Assembly (NCBI GenBank): GCA_907163375.1
Contig: CAJQUW010010329.1
Location: forward strand, 372,001 to 436,000
Length of the DNA: 64,000 nt
From: Prostheceraeus crozeri
Taxonomy: Eukaryota > Platyhelminthes > Polycladida > Euryleptidae
Direction: 5' to 3'
Shown piece after piece: positions 43,346 through 52,041 of the stretch. The position numbers and the translations under genes are program-made. Under the pieces are notes generated by a model. It ran no database searches. It saw only the letters and a list, made by a program, of their open reading frames with translations, and had not been told where the DNA came from. Position 1 is the stretch's first letter. Each line of letters begins with the position of its first letter.

Positions 43346-43960
43346 ATCGAGGTATTTTCCGAGTTGTGAATTGTGAAGTGAATATAAAAAGAAGGATGCT
43401 TGCAGAAATTGCAACGTACACTGAAAGAAACAAGGTAAAAAGATGCCATGTAATAAGCATTTTTCAGTTTCGCGTTGTTTTTAACTGACATCAATTCTAA
43501 TTCTAATTGAATTCAGATAATAGTAAACAATATGAATGGGCTCTAATGCTGAAAATCAATGTGAAGTAGTAGATCAAAGCAAGAGATCAATTCGATGATA
43601 TTAGTCAGCCTCCGATCTCTCAAAACAGCAGGCAATTGACCACTTGACATCCAAGGCCGTTGACATTTGATCACACTGTCCTCGGGTATCCAGCTGAGGT
43701 GTCTGTCCTACTTCAAGTATGTATATGCAATCAATTAAATTTTGATAACTGATTTGACACATTTTGAGTGACTTTGAAGTTGACAGGATCAGCATGTAAT
43801 GTGACACAGAAATATTATTGATTTTATCTCATGTCAATCATTATCTATTATGATTCCCTGGGTTAGCTAAATTGCTATTGTAATCAGTATAAAGCATCAT
43901 TAGAGTTTATTTAAACACCGTTCCCAATAATTGTTTGCCATTTCCAATAGCAAGCGATAC
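43343..43960. other. spacer, no gene seen
   Basis: No ORF above chance, no repeat and no match to the named elements. Confidence 0.4.
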
Positions 43961-43964
43961 ACGA

Positions 43965-44155
43965 ATCAACCATTCGTGAAGGAGCAAGTTGTCTAATTCT
44001 ATGATGTGCCATTTCGATATTAAGGCTACATATAACGCTTCCTTTCTAGGAAACCGAAGCGCGCGCAGATAAATCTAATTGTGTGAATTATCCATTCGAG
44101 AAGGAGCAAGTTGTCTAATTCTGTGATGTGCCATTTCGATATTAAGGTTACATGG
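43965..44155. repeat. ~125-bp tandem duplication, second unit split by a MITE
   Basis: CCATTCG(T/A)GAAGGAGCAAG, TTGTCTAATTCT(A/G)TGATG and TGCCATTTCGATATTAAGG occur at 43968 and again at 44092. The first unit continues into CTTCCTTTCTAGGAAACCGA and CGCGCGCAGATAAATCTAA at 44036-44083. In the second unit that continuation is found only at 44850-44900, after the MITE, so the MITE inserted into unit two. Confidence 0.88.
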
Positions 44156-44846
44156 TTAATAATCATTTCCAAAAGAGCCAAAAATCATCCAAAGAAGCCA
44201 AAATCACAAAAAAGCCACAGAATGAAGCCGATTGCCCAAAAAAAGTCAAACTTAAGCTCAGTACACCAGTCTACATCCACACTATCAGTTTCATTACCAT
44301 AGCTACCCATGCAGACATAGTCTATAACTGCAAGTAGATCTGGTCATCGTACACAATTTTCGTTGTCCCATTTTAACCTGGCATGCGCAAACATGCATGC
44401 AACGAGGAATTACAAAAGGTCATTTTTGGAAATTGTATCGAACATTTTGGCCAATTTGTTTTACAACCTAACACAAATTCTTTTTGGTGAAACACAGAAT
44501 TTTGCAGTGGAGGAGTGGCATCGATAGGTATGGTAGTGAAACTGACAGTGTGGATGTAGACTGGTGTGCTGAGCTTACGTTTGGGTTTTTTGGGTTATCG
44601 TGGAAGTAGCGCAGAATATTTTGGATTTTTTGGATTTGAGTAGCGAAATGTGGACTGATTTTGTGGATTTGAATTGCTGTGGAGGAGTGGCATCGCTTGC
44701 TATGGAAATGAAAGCGATAGTATGGATGTAGGCTGGTGTTCTGAGCTTAAGTTTGGCTTTTTTGGGCAATCGGCTTCATTCTGTGACTTTTTTGGCTCTT
44801 TTGTGATTTTGGCTCTTTTGGAAATGATCCAAAAGGTTACCGGTTA
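44152..44846. mobile_element. foldback MITE, ~150-bp inverted repeats
   Basis: The left arm contains ATCATTTCCAAAAGAGCC, GAATGAAGCCGATTGCCC and AAGCTCAGTACACCAGTCTA; the right arm has their complements (44700-44840). A second, inner inverted set (CACAGTGTGGATGTAGACTG and GGTGTGCTGAGCTTACGTTT at 44545-44590) shows a palindromic, layered structure. There is no ORF. The exact ends and target duplication are unclear; the flanking AAGGTTAC words may be part of it. Confidence 0.8.
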
Positions 44847-45378
44847 CCTACAATTCTTCCTTTCTAGGAAGCCGAAGCGCGCGCAGATGAATCTAACTCT
44901 GTTTGTATAGGATTCAATCGCAAAATACTAAGATGGATTTTCTGTGCTTCAGGTATTTTCAAACACACGTTTCACAACTCATAAGTCATTGTGTATCAAG
45001 AATCGAAGAAATCAAGGAATCAACATCGCGGTGAAATTTGAAGGTGAGAATTCTGTAAAAAAAAATTTTAAACATCATTTGTGTATGAGTGTCCGGTTTA
45101 TTGAGTAAATTTTATGCAGAAATTGGGGCAATATCTCGAGAAAGTTGAAGCAAAACACTGTGTTTGCCGCTTTTACCATTCATTTGTAAGCTACCACATG
45201 CAATTATGTTTCCAATCCCTGAACTGCTACCGCTGCAGACCAATGTTGGTTATCTAGAGATAAATACTTACAATACTGCGCATCCATAAACCCATGCCCG
45301 ATGAAACGCGATATAGATTGTGATTCGATATGAAAATGTGATCATCTCAGTAAGGGCCCTACATTTAAAAGCGATTAA

Positions 45379-45956
45379 GGTACAACTATGATAGTGTGGT
45401 CCCTAAAATTCCTGTGGTCCCGACATCTAAAATACACATTTATCCAAACTAAGTCTATATTTCTTCAACTACAAGACATACCACTCCGAGAGGTGCAAAA
45501 GAGCGTTGTAAAAGGCCTCATCATGAGTCTTACCGAAGCGTTGACGCCACATGAATTCGTCAAGGTGACCGGGGAACATTGTTGAGTGAACAATTCTCAT
45601 TGAACTTCATTCTCTTGAATTTTCGCTTGGCATTGCGCCACATGTTCTCGATGTTGTTGGTGTGAGCACCGATATCGGGATCAACAAAATTCTGACTATG
45701 ATTGACAGTCACGTGTGTATAGGGAAGCGGCATCCGTCAACTTCATGGTCGGCGAAAAAGTGGCTGCTCGCCAAGCGTGCGACATTCAGCACACCGGGTG
45801 CGTTGCCATGGCAATGATGACGATGATGACGAATGACAATGATGACGAAGTGCAAGAGAGGTTACACGTTTACTACGAGCCCTGTAATGTCGGCAGTATG
45901 AGGGACCACACTATCATAGTTGTACCGGCGAGGGACCACACCATCATAGTTGTACC
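45379..45956 (-). mobile_element. Merlin-like element with 8-bp target duplication
   Basis: GCGATTAA at 45371-45378 is repeated at 45957-45964. The left end GGTACAACTATGATAGTGTG then GTCCCT has perfect complements at the right, where the end repeat occurs twice in tandem (45901-45926 and 45931-45956). The 578-bp element holds the C-terminal part of an ISXO2-like DDE transposase on the minus strand, so it is an internally deleted Merlin-type element. Confidence 0.85.
45440..45720 (-). pseudogene. Merlin/ISXO2-like transposase, C-terminal fragment
   Basis: The minus strand reads HVTVNHSQNFVDPDIGAHTN then NIENMWRNAKRKFKRM, the hallmark NHS...FVDP...HTNxIExxW block of ISXO2-like/Merlin transposases that carries the last catalytic Glu. 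Further on, after frame changes, come HVAQRFGKTHDEAFYNALLH-like residues. The first two catalytic Asp blocks are missing. Confidence 0.75.
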
Positions 45957-45964
45957 GCGATTAA

Positions 45965-47060
45965 AGCAGGAGGACAAATTGTAAAAGTTAATTGATTTGA
46001 TAGTTTACTTTTATTTTTGTCGCTTGGACTTTTGTCAAAAAATGTGCACGCATTTGCATGTAATAAAACATAGGTTTAAGAGTGATCACAGAAAAATATA
46101 GAAAAATACATTTTATGAATTGTGACATTGAGGTTGTTTGTTCATATCAACATTATTTGAAATATTTCGAAGGTTCTGTCAATAATTCATTAGACTCATT
46201 TTAAGGTATAGGCCTACTGAACTTTTATTGATTAAAATTTTGATCAGAATGGAATTGTCAACAAGCGTCGAGCAGCTCATTTTACGATGTTGTACAGGAA
46301 AAGTAGACTACATTAATTGCAACCAATATGCTTTGAAATGATAGGCTAGATTTAGGAATATTTCATAATAAAAATCATCTTGCAGACTATTACTTCTACT
46401 GAAACAGTATACGGAGAAAACATACAATAGACCTAGCGATGAAATGCCTTATCTTATTCACCTTTAATTTCAATTTATTCACCTTTAAAAGCAATTATAT
46501 GAAGATAGGCCCACCATAAATTGAACACATAGAATTTTAAATCAATTGAACTAATACCTTTTTCACAATTTATTAATATAGTCTCCCAACAATTGCATCA
46601 GTATGTCTCGAAATGGATCAAAACCCATTTTGTACTTCTGAGTACAAAGATGCGTCATGGAAAAAAACAGTAGTTAAACTCATGGGTTTTGGGGAGGAGG
46701 TAGGCCTACTTCATAAATATAATCGAAGCAAGTTGAAAACGTTTTTATATCTACAAATGAATGTAAAATGAGGGATGGACTAGGAAATGAATGACGGGAA
46801 AAGTCGAATTTAAGAAATGTTGACGATTTTCTCTGAATAATAGGCTGGATTTTATAATTGGCTTTTCGAAGTAATCATGAATAATAATTGCATGATCATT
46901 AAATATGCTGCAAATCACTACATAAATATCAATTTCATCAATTGACATCAATCAATGATCAATACTCCAATACTTCCTTATCAATTTGAATACTGAATTG
47001 ATATTCCATCAATTACAAAGTCACAGATAAAATAAGTAGTAAGTAAAACTCCACTTCTGG
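45965..47060. other. spacer, no gene seen
   Basis: AT-rich, with only short chance ORFs. TAGGCCTAC words occur at about 46209 and 46697. Nothing else can be supported. Confidence 0.4.
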
Positions 47061-47079
47061 ATAGCGCAAGATGGCCGCC

Positions 47080-47540
47080 ATCGCTGAGTCCCCCCCCCCT
47101 CTGGCACGGCAGAGTGTCGTGGTCGGCCGCCGTGGTGCTTCGTGTCTGAGTCCCCCCCCTCTGGAACGACAGAGGTTGTGGTCTGTCGTGGTGTGCCGGC
47201 CAGGTGAGTTCACGTTCACAACATGTTCGCTGACGTCCCCCCCCTCTGCAACGACAGAGTGTGAGACTCGGGTGAGTTGGTCCGACCGCCTGGTTGACGT
47301 GGGCGACCGTCTAGGTTGACGTGGGCGACCGCCAGGATTAGTCTTGAGGCTATAGTGTGTGATGTTTTTGGTGCAATCTGCTGAATGTTGGGTTGTAAAA
47401 TGGGTTGTTTCGAGTGGAAGGAGTGGTCGGATGAGAAAACGGAGGTCGGATTCGTATTCAGCGTGAAATTCTGCATCGGCAGGGTGAGTTTCAAGTCAAT
47501 CGGAGAGAAAAAATTTTCGGCTGACGTCCCCCCCCCTCTG
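47080..47540. repeat. poly-C / CTCTG-AACGACAGAG repeat cluster
   Basis: Four copies of a motif with a run of 7-10 C followed by CTCTGGAACGACAGAG or a variant (47087, 47150, 47236, 47527). The tail can pair as CTCTG/CAGAG. Also present is a direct repeat GGTTGACGTGGGCGACCG at about 47292 and 47313. The base composition differs sharply from both the spacer and the genes. It may belong to the left terminal repeat of Polinton B, but its partner would lie beyond the window. Confidence 0.75.
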
Positions 47541-47803
47541 GACAGCTTGCTTCGATTTTGGCTTCCAGTGGACGGATTTTGTCGTGCGATAGCTCGTTTG
47601 AAAGCTAAGAGTGAGACAAATTCAGTGAAAGAATCGGCTTGTTCCTATCTGTCTTCGTTTAGATGTGAGACGCCATTTAAGATTTTGGGACATTGGCGAA
47701 AAACGACAGAGTTAGAATTTGGGACGTTTTGGGCTGTAGCTTCAAAACGAAGCATCGGATTGGAAAACGGAGGCCAGATTTGGAATCAGCTTGATGTTAT
47801 TGT
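47541..47803. other. sequence between the poly-C repeats and the promoter
   Basis: A frame of 141 codons (47385-47810) runs across the poly-C tract. It has no recognisable domain and I do not call it a gene. The stretch probably belongs to the Polinton B terminus or its flank. Confidence 0.35.
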
Positions 47804-47850
47804 CCAATGAGGATCATCATCCAATGAGAATCAAGCATTTCTTTATAAAT
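47804..47850 (+). promoter_or_regulatory. CCAAT-CCAAT-TATA promoter of Polinton B
   Basis: CCAATGA at 47804 and CCAATGA at 47821 precede TTTATAAATAG (TATAAAT at 47844-47850). About 100 bases downstream lies the start codon at 47952. This is the arrangement of an RNA polymerase II core promoter, and it is the clearest promoter in the window. It would drive the spliced leader exon. Confidence 0.7.
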
Positions 47851-47951
47851 AGCGAGCCTTCCACAGTGAGAATCATTCCATCGTTGAATCACACGAGTGA
47901 CGGACGCACATTTTCTCTCTCCCTAGTTCCCTGTTCTATTATCCAACTAAA

Positions 47952-48727
47952 ATGGTAAGTCGCTACTTCCCTCCCTCTCCTCCCTTGAACGTAAACTTAA
48001 TACAATCTTTTTTCATTTTCAGGCATCTACTCCATCTGCTGCACTAGTAGGACAAAATGGCGGTCAAACGTTACAAGGTTCGCTACGGTCAGATCATCTA
48101 CAACTGAGGCCAGTGGAAGAAACAACCAAGGTACATAATCCTACACCGCTACAGCGTAAATTTAAACAAGCCTTGCGTTATGATGATCATAGCGCAGTAC
48201 TCCAAACGGGAATGCTCCCTTCCACGGATGTCAAGATAATGCACAATCAGTATGGGGACTACATACTGATCCCCGTGAGTCCGTACATTCGCCACCAACT
48301 TGATATTATTGAGGAGTACGTGACATTAAATATGGACATTCCTACTCCTCTTGCTCAAGAGTGGAAGGCGAGAGATGACAAGGATACTCCCTATAGAAAG
48401 ATTTGGGATGGTAATCACATTTGCCTACCGGTATCACATTGGTGTACTTACTATAAGAAGGATGGAGATCATTCAATACCCATCAGATGTGATGAGCTCG
48501 GAGAAGGTACTTGGGATATCCTTTTCAAAGTGAATGGGCTATATTATGGTCGACACAAGGATAATAAAATAGCCTCTCTCTCCATGCATATGGAATCCAT
48601 CCTATATATTCCGAAACCACCCAACGTGGACGACATAATTGATCAAATCCTTAACAGCAGTGGTACGAAGCGCAAGTCGGAGAAGAATGCTGCCTCAAAA
48701 CGCAAATCAAAGAAGGAGAATTGCTAG
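47952..48727 (+). CDS. unknown Polinton B protein with spliced start codon
   Basis: The start appears to be ATG at 47952-47954, followed at once by GTAAGT. The acceptor is TTTTCATTTTCAG at 48021-48022, and the frame resumes GCA TCT ACT (M-A-S-T...). About 235 residues. Features: RPVEETTKVHNPTPLQRKFK, YGDYILIPVSPYIRHQLDII, HICLPVSHWCTYYKKDGDHS and a basic tail (SSGTKRKSEKNAASKRKSKK) that looks like a nuclear localisation signal. No known domain. First gene behind the promoter, so perhaps an early regulator. Confidence 0.65.
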
Positions 48728-48887
48728 TCCTTTCCTAACTCTACCCTATGATAATTCGCTTTTGTGCTTTGAGTGTCGTAGACGTGGTCTTATTAGATAC
48801 ATTTTACTTCTTCGTTGCCATCATATCATTTGTGTATTTTGTCGTGAAAAGCATCGATGTAATTCTTCATTTTGTAATATGTTATAG
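48687..48887 (+). CDS. small RING-like protein 1
   Basis: About 66 codons from ATG 48687 (MLPQNANQRRRIASPFLTLP), overlapping the end of the previous gene in another frame. Cysteine pattern: LLCFECRRRGLIRYILLLRC then HHIICVFCREKHRCNSSFCN, that is C-x2-C-x12-C-H-x3-C-x2-C, close to the first half of a RING finger. Viral RING proteins often act as ubiquitin ligases. The domain is short and the second zinc site is incomplete in my reading, so this is tentative. Confidence 0.45.
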   Translation: MLPQNANQRRRIASPFLTLPYDNSLLCFECRRRGLIRYILLLRCHHIICVFCREKHRCNSSFCNML

Positions 48888-48921
48888 AACGTTTCCTTAG
48901 ATGTGTAAATTTCCGTTTTAG

Positions 48922-49470
48922 GCTTCTATCATCATTTTTATGGATTGTGAGGGTGAACCTGTACAGGAGCTCAGTGCTATTGCTATGAACAATTGGACAA
49001 ATCAGATTGTTAGTGTCTATCATCAACATGCCAACTGCGATCCCAATGTTGATCAATGGGCGAGAAAACACATTCATGGACTTAATCTGAAATATTTGCA
49101 AGACTATGGCTTTTCTTGTGAAAGTGCTCTTCTTATTGACTTTAAACGAAAGTTAGCTGCTTTCAATGTTATACGCATCTTTTGTAATAATCCTGGTAAG
49201 GAGAGGAAAGTATTTCCCAATCTAATCATTGATGATATTTTGCTCCCGCCTTGGGATAGTAGAGTGAATCAACATTATCATGAAGTCACGAAACGTTTTA
49301 AGGATTTGTGTGTTCCTATTTTGTCTGTTCGTTGTAGTAGCTACGTTCATAACCAATGCTTCTTTCCTCCTTACCTCAACACTGCCAAAGTCCTGTATGG
49401 TTATCATTGCTCGCTGTATGATAGTTATCAGCTGTATCTATTTTATCTCTTTCAAACCATTGATTTATAA
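48922..49470 (+). CDS. DnaQ/TREX-like exonuclease-type protein
   Basis: A hydrophobic strand runs into DxE: IIIFMDCEGEPVQELSAI (DCEG carries the metal-binding Asp and Glu). Then comes WARKHIHGLNLKYLQDYGFS, the HGL block of DnaQ-type 3'-5' exonucleases, and a C-terminal part with LCVPILSVRCSSYVHNQCFF and YGYHCSLYDSYQLYLFYL. The acceptor TTCCGTTTTAG|GCTTCT at 48921/48922 is in frame and would supply M-A-S from a leader exon; otherwise ATG 48940 could be the start. Stand-alone exonucleases of this type accompany some animal Polintons. AATAAA follows at 49493. Confidence 0.6.
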   Translation, partial: ASIIIFMDCEGEPVQELSAIAMNNWTNQIVSVYHQHANCDPNVDQWARKHIHGLNLKYLQDYGFSCESALLIDFKRKLAAFNVIRIFCNNPGKERKVFPNLIIDDILLPPWDSRVNQHYHEVTKRFKDLCVPILSVRCSSYVHNQCFFPPYLNTAKVLYGYHCSLYDSYQLYLFYLFQTIDL

Positions 49471-49557
49471 TGCATGCTTGTTACCGTTATTCAATAAATG
49501 TTACTATGAGAAGAGTTGTTGTTTTCATGCAATGGATGGGTTAGATAAAGGGCGATC

Positions 49558-49968
49558 ATGTCTTTCTCAAACGACTGCGGAACATTACGTTTTCATAGGC
49601 AAAGTTTAAAAGGAGCTGTTCAAGATTATGTGATAAAATTTCATAAAGATGAGACCGACATCGAAGCAGTGGTCGATGATGCTAGCACTCTTTTTCTAGA
49701 ATTAATGAATACATTCTCTGATAGCATTATCATGGCGCGATTAGTTGCGAAAATTAAGTTTAGTCATTTTGGAAAGCAAGAGGTGGAAAGTCGCTCTTTC
49801 CATTTTGCTTCTTACTCAATGGAAGTGGTAGATCACCCCCAAGAATTTTTTAAAAGGCATATGATAAAAATTGCTGAACGTCTTAACGCATTTAACCATC
49901 ATGGTAGCAGTCTAGTGATTGAAGCGATTTCAGATATTCACATTCAACTTTCCATAAAGAAAAATTGA
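49558..49968 (+). CDS. stand-alone relative of the PolB N-terminal domain
   Basis: 136 codons from ATG 49558 (MSFSNDCGTLRFHRQSLKGA). Its pattern FHFASYSMEVVDHPQEFFKR, HMIKIAERLNAFNHHGSSLV then IEAISDIHIQLSI parallels the N-terminal region of this element's PolB (VVDCESWLNFHIQCLKSNVD, KFNQRDSALIFDGVDSAIFK), and the related region of Polinton A PolB. This suggests duplication of that domain as a separate protein. The function of the domain is unknown; DNA or primer binding is a guess. Confidence 0.5.
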   Translation: MSFSNDCGTLRFHRQSLKGAVQDYVIKFHKDETDIEAVVDDASTLFLELMNTFSDSIIMARLVAKIKFSHFGKQEVESRSFHFASYSMEVVDHPQEFFKRHMIKIAERLNAFNHHGSSLVIEAISDIHIQLSIKKN

Positions 49969-49970
49969 AA

Positions 49971-50294
49971 ATGCAGTGGTACTTGATTGTAGCACAACTG
50001 GTTTTCGAGCTATGTCTGCTCACTCTCGAAGTATATTCCTTCTGTACATGCGTCTATTATTTAGAAAAGGCTAGCAAATTCATATCTTCAAAAAGACTTG
50101 CTATAGACATCAGTAACGGTGAAACTATGTGTTGCGATGTATGTAAGCGAAAGGATGGAAATGAAAAGCGCATCTTCAAGAGATGTAAGCATGCTTTTTG
50201 TCAACGCTGTTTCATACGTAATTGCATTCAACTTTGCCAATGTAACCACTGTGATATTGCTCATTTCGAGTGTCACTTATGTCGCAATAGTTAG
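49971..50294 (+). CDS. membrane-anchored RING-like protein 2
   Basis: About 107 residues from ATG 49971, two bases after the preceding stop codon. A hydrophobic N-terminus (MQWYLIVAQLVFELCLLTLE, VYSFCTCVYYLE) could be a signal anchor. The C-terminal half is a RING-like finger: MCCDVCKRKDGNEKRIFKRC, KHAFCQRCFIRNCIQLCQCN then HC, that is C-x2-C...C-x-H-x2-C-x2-C...C-x-C-x2-C. Reminiscent of viral membrane RING ubiquitin ligases that remove surface proteins. Ligase activity is inferred. Confidence 0.6.
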   Translation: MQWYLIVAQLVFELCLLTLEVYSFCTCVYYLEKASKFISSKRLAIDISNGETMCCDVCKRKDGNEKRIFKRCKHAFCQRCFIRNCIQLCQCNHCDIAHFECHLCRNS

Positions 50295-50345
50295 TACCTA
50301 TGCAAATGTGGTAAAGATAGGTTTTAGCAAAGACTAACACGGAAA

Positions 50346-50702
50346 ATGGCGAAACGTAAAATGGCGAAACGTAAAAGTCAAAAGTTTTCTTCAACCATTC
50401 AAGCTCTCCGACGAATGAAAGCAAATCAGCGATACAATGCTATACGACATGCTAACGATAAATTCATTTGTGAAATTATTTCTCATGTGAGGAAGTTGAG
50501 GACGAAGAAATTAGCGCCAAAACAACGAAAGTTACTTAAGCGATATGCTACGAAATTGCGTTTCATCTCCAATCCTAAAGTCACCCTTCAAAGAAAGAGG
50601 AAAACTCTAACACAAAAGGGCGGTTTCCTTTCAGCAATACTTCCAATGATAGCTCCTGCCGTGGGCAACCTATTGGGTAATATCTTTGGCTCTAAGCGTT
50701 AA
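50346..50702 (+). CDS. Polinton basic virion protein with hydrophobic GGFL tail
   Basis: 118 codons. A repeated basic start (MAKRKMAKRKSQK), a helical region (NDKFICEIISHVRKLRTKKL, APKQRKLLKRYATKLRFISN) and the tail TQKGGFLSAILPMIAPAVGN then LLGNIFGSKR. This is a well-known small protein of invertebrate Polintons with a C-terminal glycine-rich amphipathic segment after QxGGFL, thought to be membrane-active or DNA-binding in the virion. Confidence 0.7.
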   Translation: MAKRKMAKRKSQKFSSTIQALRRMKANQRYNAIRHANDKFICEIISHVRKLRTKKLAPKQRKLLKRYATKLRFISNPKVTLQRKRKTLTQKGGFLSAILPMIAPAVGNLLGNIFGSKR

Positions 50703-50733
50703 TTATGCAAATGTTGAATCTCAAAGTGATAAA

Positions 50734-51351
50734 ATGGATTTCAGACTTCAATGTGATAAAGTTCTGACTGTATCAGGTCCATCTCATGCAGGTAAAACTG
50801 TTTTCACGCTGAATTTATTGGATAAAAGAAGGGAGTTGTTTAAGGAACCTATCAATCGAGTGATTTGGTGTTATGGTATTTATCAACCGTCGCTGTTTCA
50901 GGAATTGCAAAGTCGCAACTTTATTCGACATGAAGGAATTATTCCAGTGGATAAACTTCAGTCTAATGATGTTGTTGTATTGGCTGATTTATTAAAAGAA
51001 AGTAAGAATTCAAAAGATGTTACAGATATGTTCACTCGCGCAGCACACCATAAAAGGTGCTTTATCATCTATATCACACAAAATTTGTTTCCTGATGGAA
51101 AAGAAGCTCGTACACGAAACCTGAATACACACTATTATGCTATTTTCAAGAATCCGCGAGATAAAAGTCAATTTGAAATTTTAGCGCGACAAGTTGCACC
51201 CAGAGGATCAAAAGCCTTAATTGAAATTTTTCAAGCAGCTACTGAAAAACCATACGGTTACTTATTCATTGACTTTACGCAAGAGTGTCCGGAAGAATTA
51301 AGATTTCGAAGTGATATTTTGAAAACTCCCATGATTATCTACAAACTATGA
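50734..51351 (+). CDS. Polinton B packaging ATPase (FtsK/HerA)
   Basis: About 205 residues from ATG 50734 (MDFRLQCDKVLTVSGPSHAG). Walker A is GPSHAGKT. The Walker B strand is NDVVVLADLLKES, and the motif FIIYITQNLFPDGKEARTRN is the conserved sensor region of Polinton and A32-type ATPases. It ends DILKTPMIIYKL. The product powers DNA entry into the capsid. Its stop overlaps the next start (50-base spacing from the previous stop). Open frame of normal length. Confidence 0.9.
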   Translation: MDFRLQCDKVLTVSGPSHAGKTVFTLNLLDKRRELFKEPINRVIWCYGIYQPSLFQELQSRNFIRHEGIIPVDKLQSNDVVVLADLLKESKNSKDVTDMFTRAAHHKRCFIIYITQNLFPDGKEARTRNLNTHYYAIFKNPRDKSQFEILARQVAPRGSKALIEIFQAATEKPYGYLFIDFTQECPEELRFRSDILKTPMIIYKL

Positions 51352-52040
51352 GTTCTTATTCTCTCATGATTGTTATTCCTCAGGATGAATATGTACAATT
51401 GACTGCCATGCAGCAAGTAAAGCAACCTCTTGCAAATCAAATGTATAGGAAAGAAATAGATTATCAGCAAAATGTTCACATCAAAGATCCACATCGTGCT
51501 GTATTATTACAATCGGAAACTGTTGAGCAATTGAAAAACTTGAAGAATAAGATGCGTGACTCTCTATCGACTGCTACACCTTTAGCATCTCGCGCACATG
51601 CCATATCTCTTTTCAACAGTATTGAACCACATCTCAATGTAAATGATAGAGGAGAAATCATTACAGATGAAAATAAAGTGATTGATGCTTCACGTTATGA
51701 AGACTTGATTCAGTATGCAACACGTAGAAAGCGCCGTCAGGGCTATGTTCCACCTGGTTGGACATACTTTCTTAAACTATTGAAAAAGCATAATGTGCCA
51801 AAATTTGCTTTAAATAATGAGACATTGAAAGAACTTGATTCAACAGTGGCTACTACTCCAATGCCTCAGACGATGAAAATGCCAACAAATTGGTTTAAGA
51901 CGTCACCTGCTACATCCCCTCCCACACTCACTAAGCAAACAAGAGGAAGAACTCCACGTAGATCTACATCGCCACTAAAACTGGTAAAAGGAAAACGTAA
52001 AACAGCTCCTCCTAGGAAATACATGTTCTCAGACTATTAA
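51348..52040 (+). CDS. Polinton conserved virion-type protein
   Basis: 230 codons, starting within the end of the ATPase gene (4-base overlap). The middle has the family motif VIDASRYEDLIQYATRRKRR and VPPGWTYFLKLLKKHNVPKF, followed by a proline/threonine- and arginine-rich tail (TKQTRGRTPRRSTSPLKLVK). The same block, I(P/D)xSRYEDLIxYA, occurs in many invertebrate Polintons just downstream of the ATPase. Probably a virion component; function unknown. Confidence 0.6.
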   Translation: MSSYSLMIVIPQDEYVQLTAMQQVKQPLANQMYRKEIDYQQNVHIKDPHRAVLLQSETVEQLKNLKNKMRDSLSTATPLASRAHAISLFNSIEPHLNVNDRGEIITDENKVIDASRYEDLIQYATRRKRRQGYVPPGWTYFLKLLKKHNVPKFALNNETLKELDSTVATTPMPQTMKMPTNWFKTSPATSPPTLTKQTRGRTPRRSTSPLKLVKGKRKTAPPRKYMFSDY

Positions 52041-52041
52041 T

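Noticed and set aside
45379-45585. 65-codon plus-strand ORF at the start of the Merlin-like element
   Set aside because: The opposite strand carries the recognisable transposase block, so the plus-strand frame is a shadow.
47385-47810. 141-codon ORF before the Polinton B promoter
   Set aside because: Runs through a poly-C repeat, has no domain and ends just before the CCAAT/TATA block; probably non-coding.
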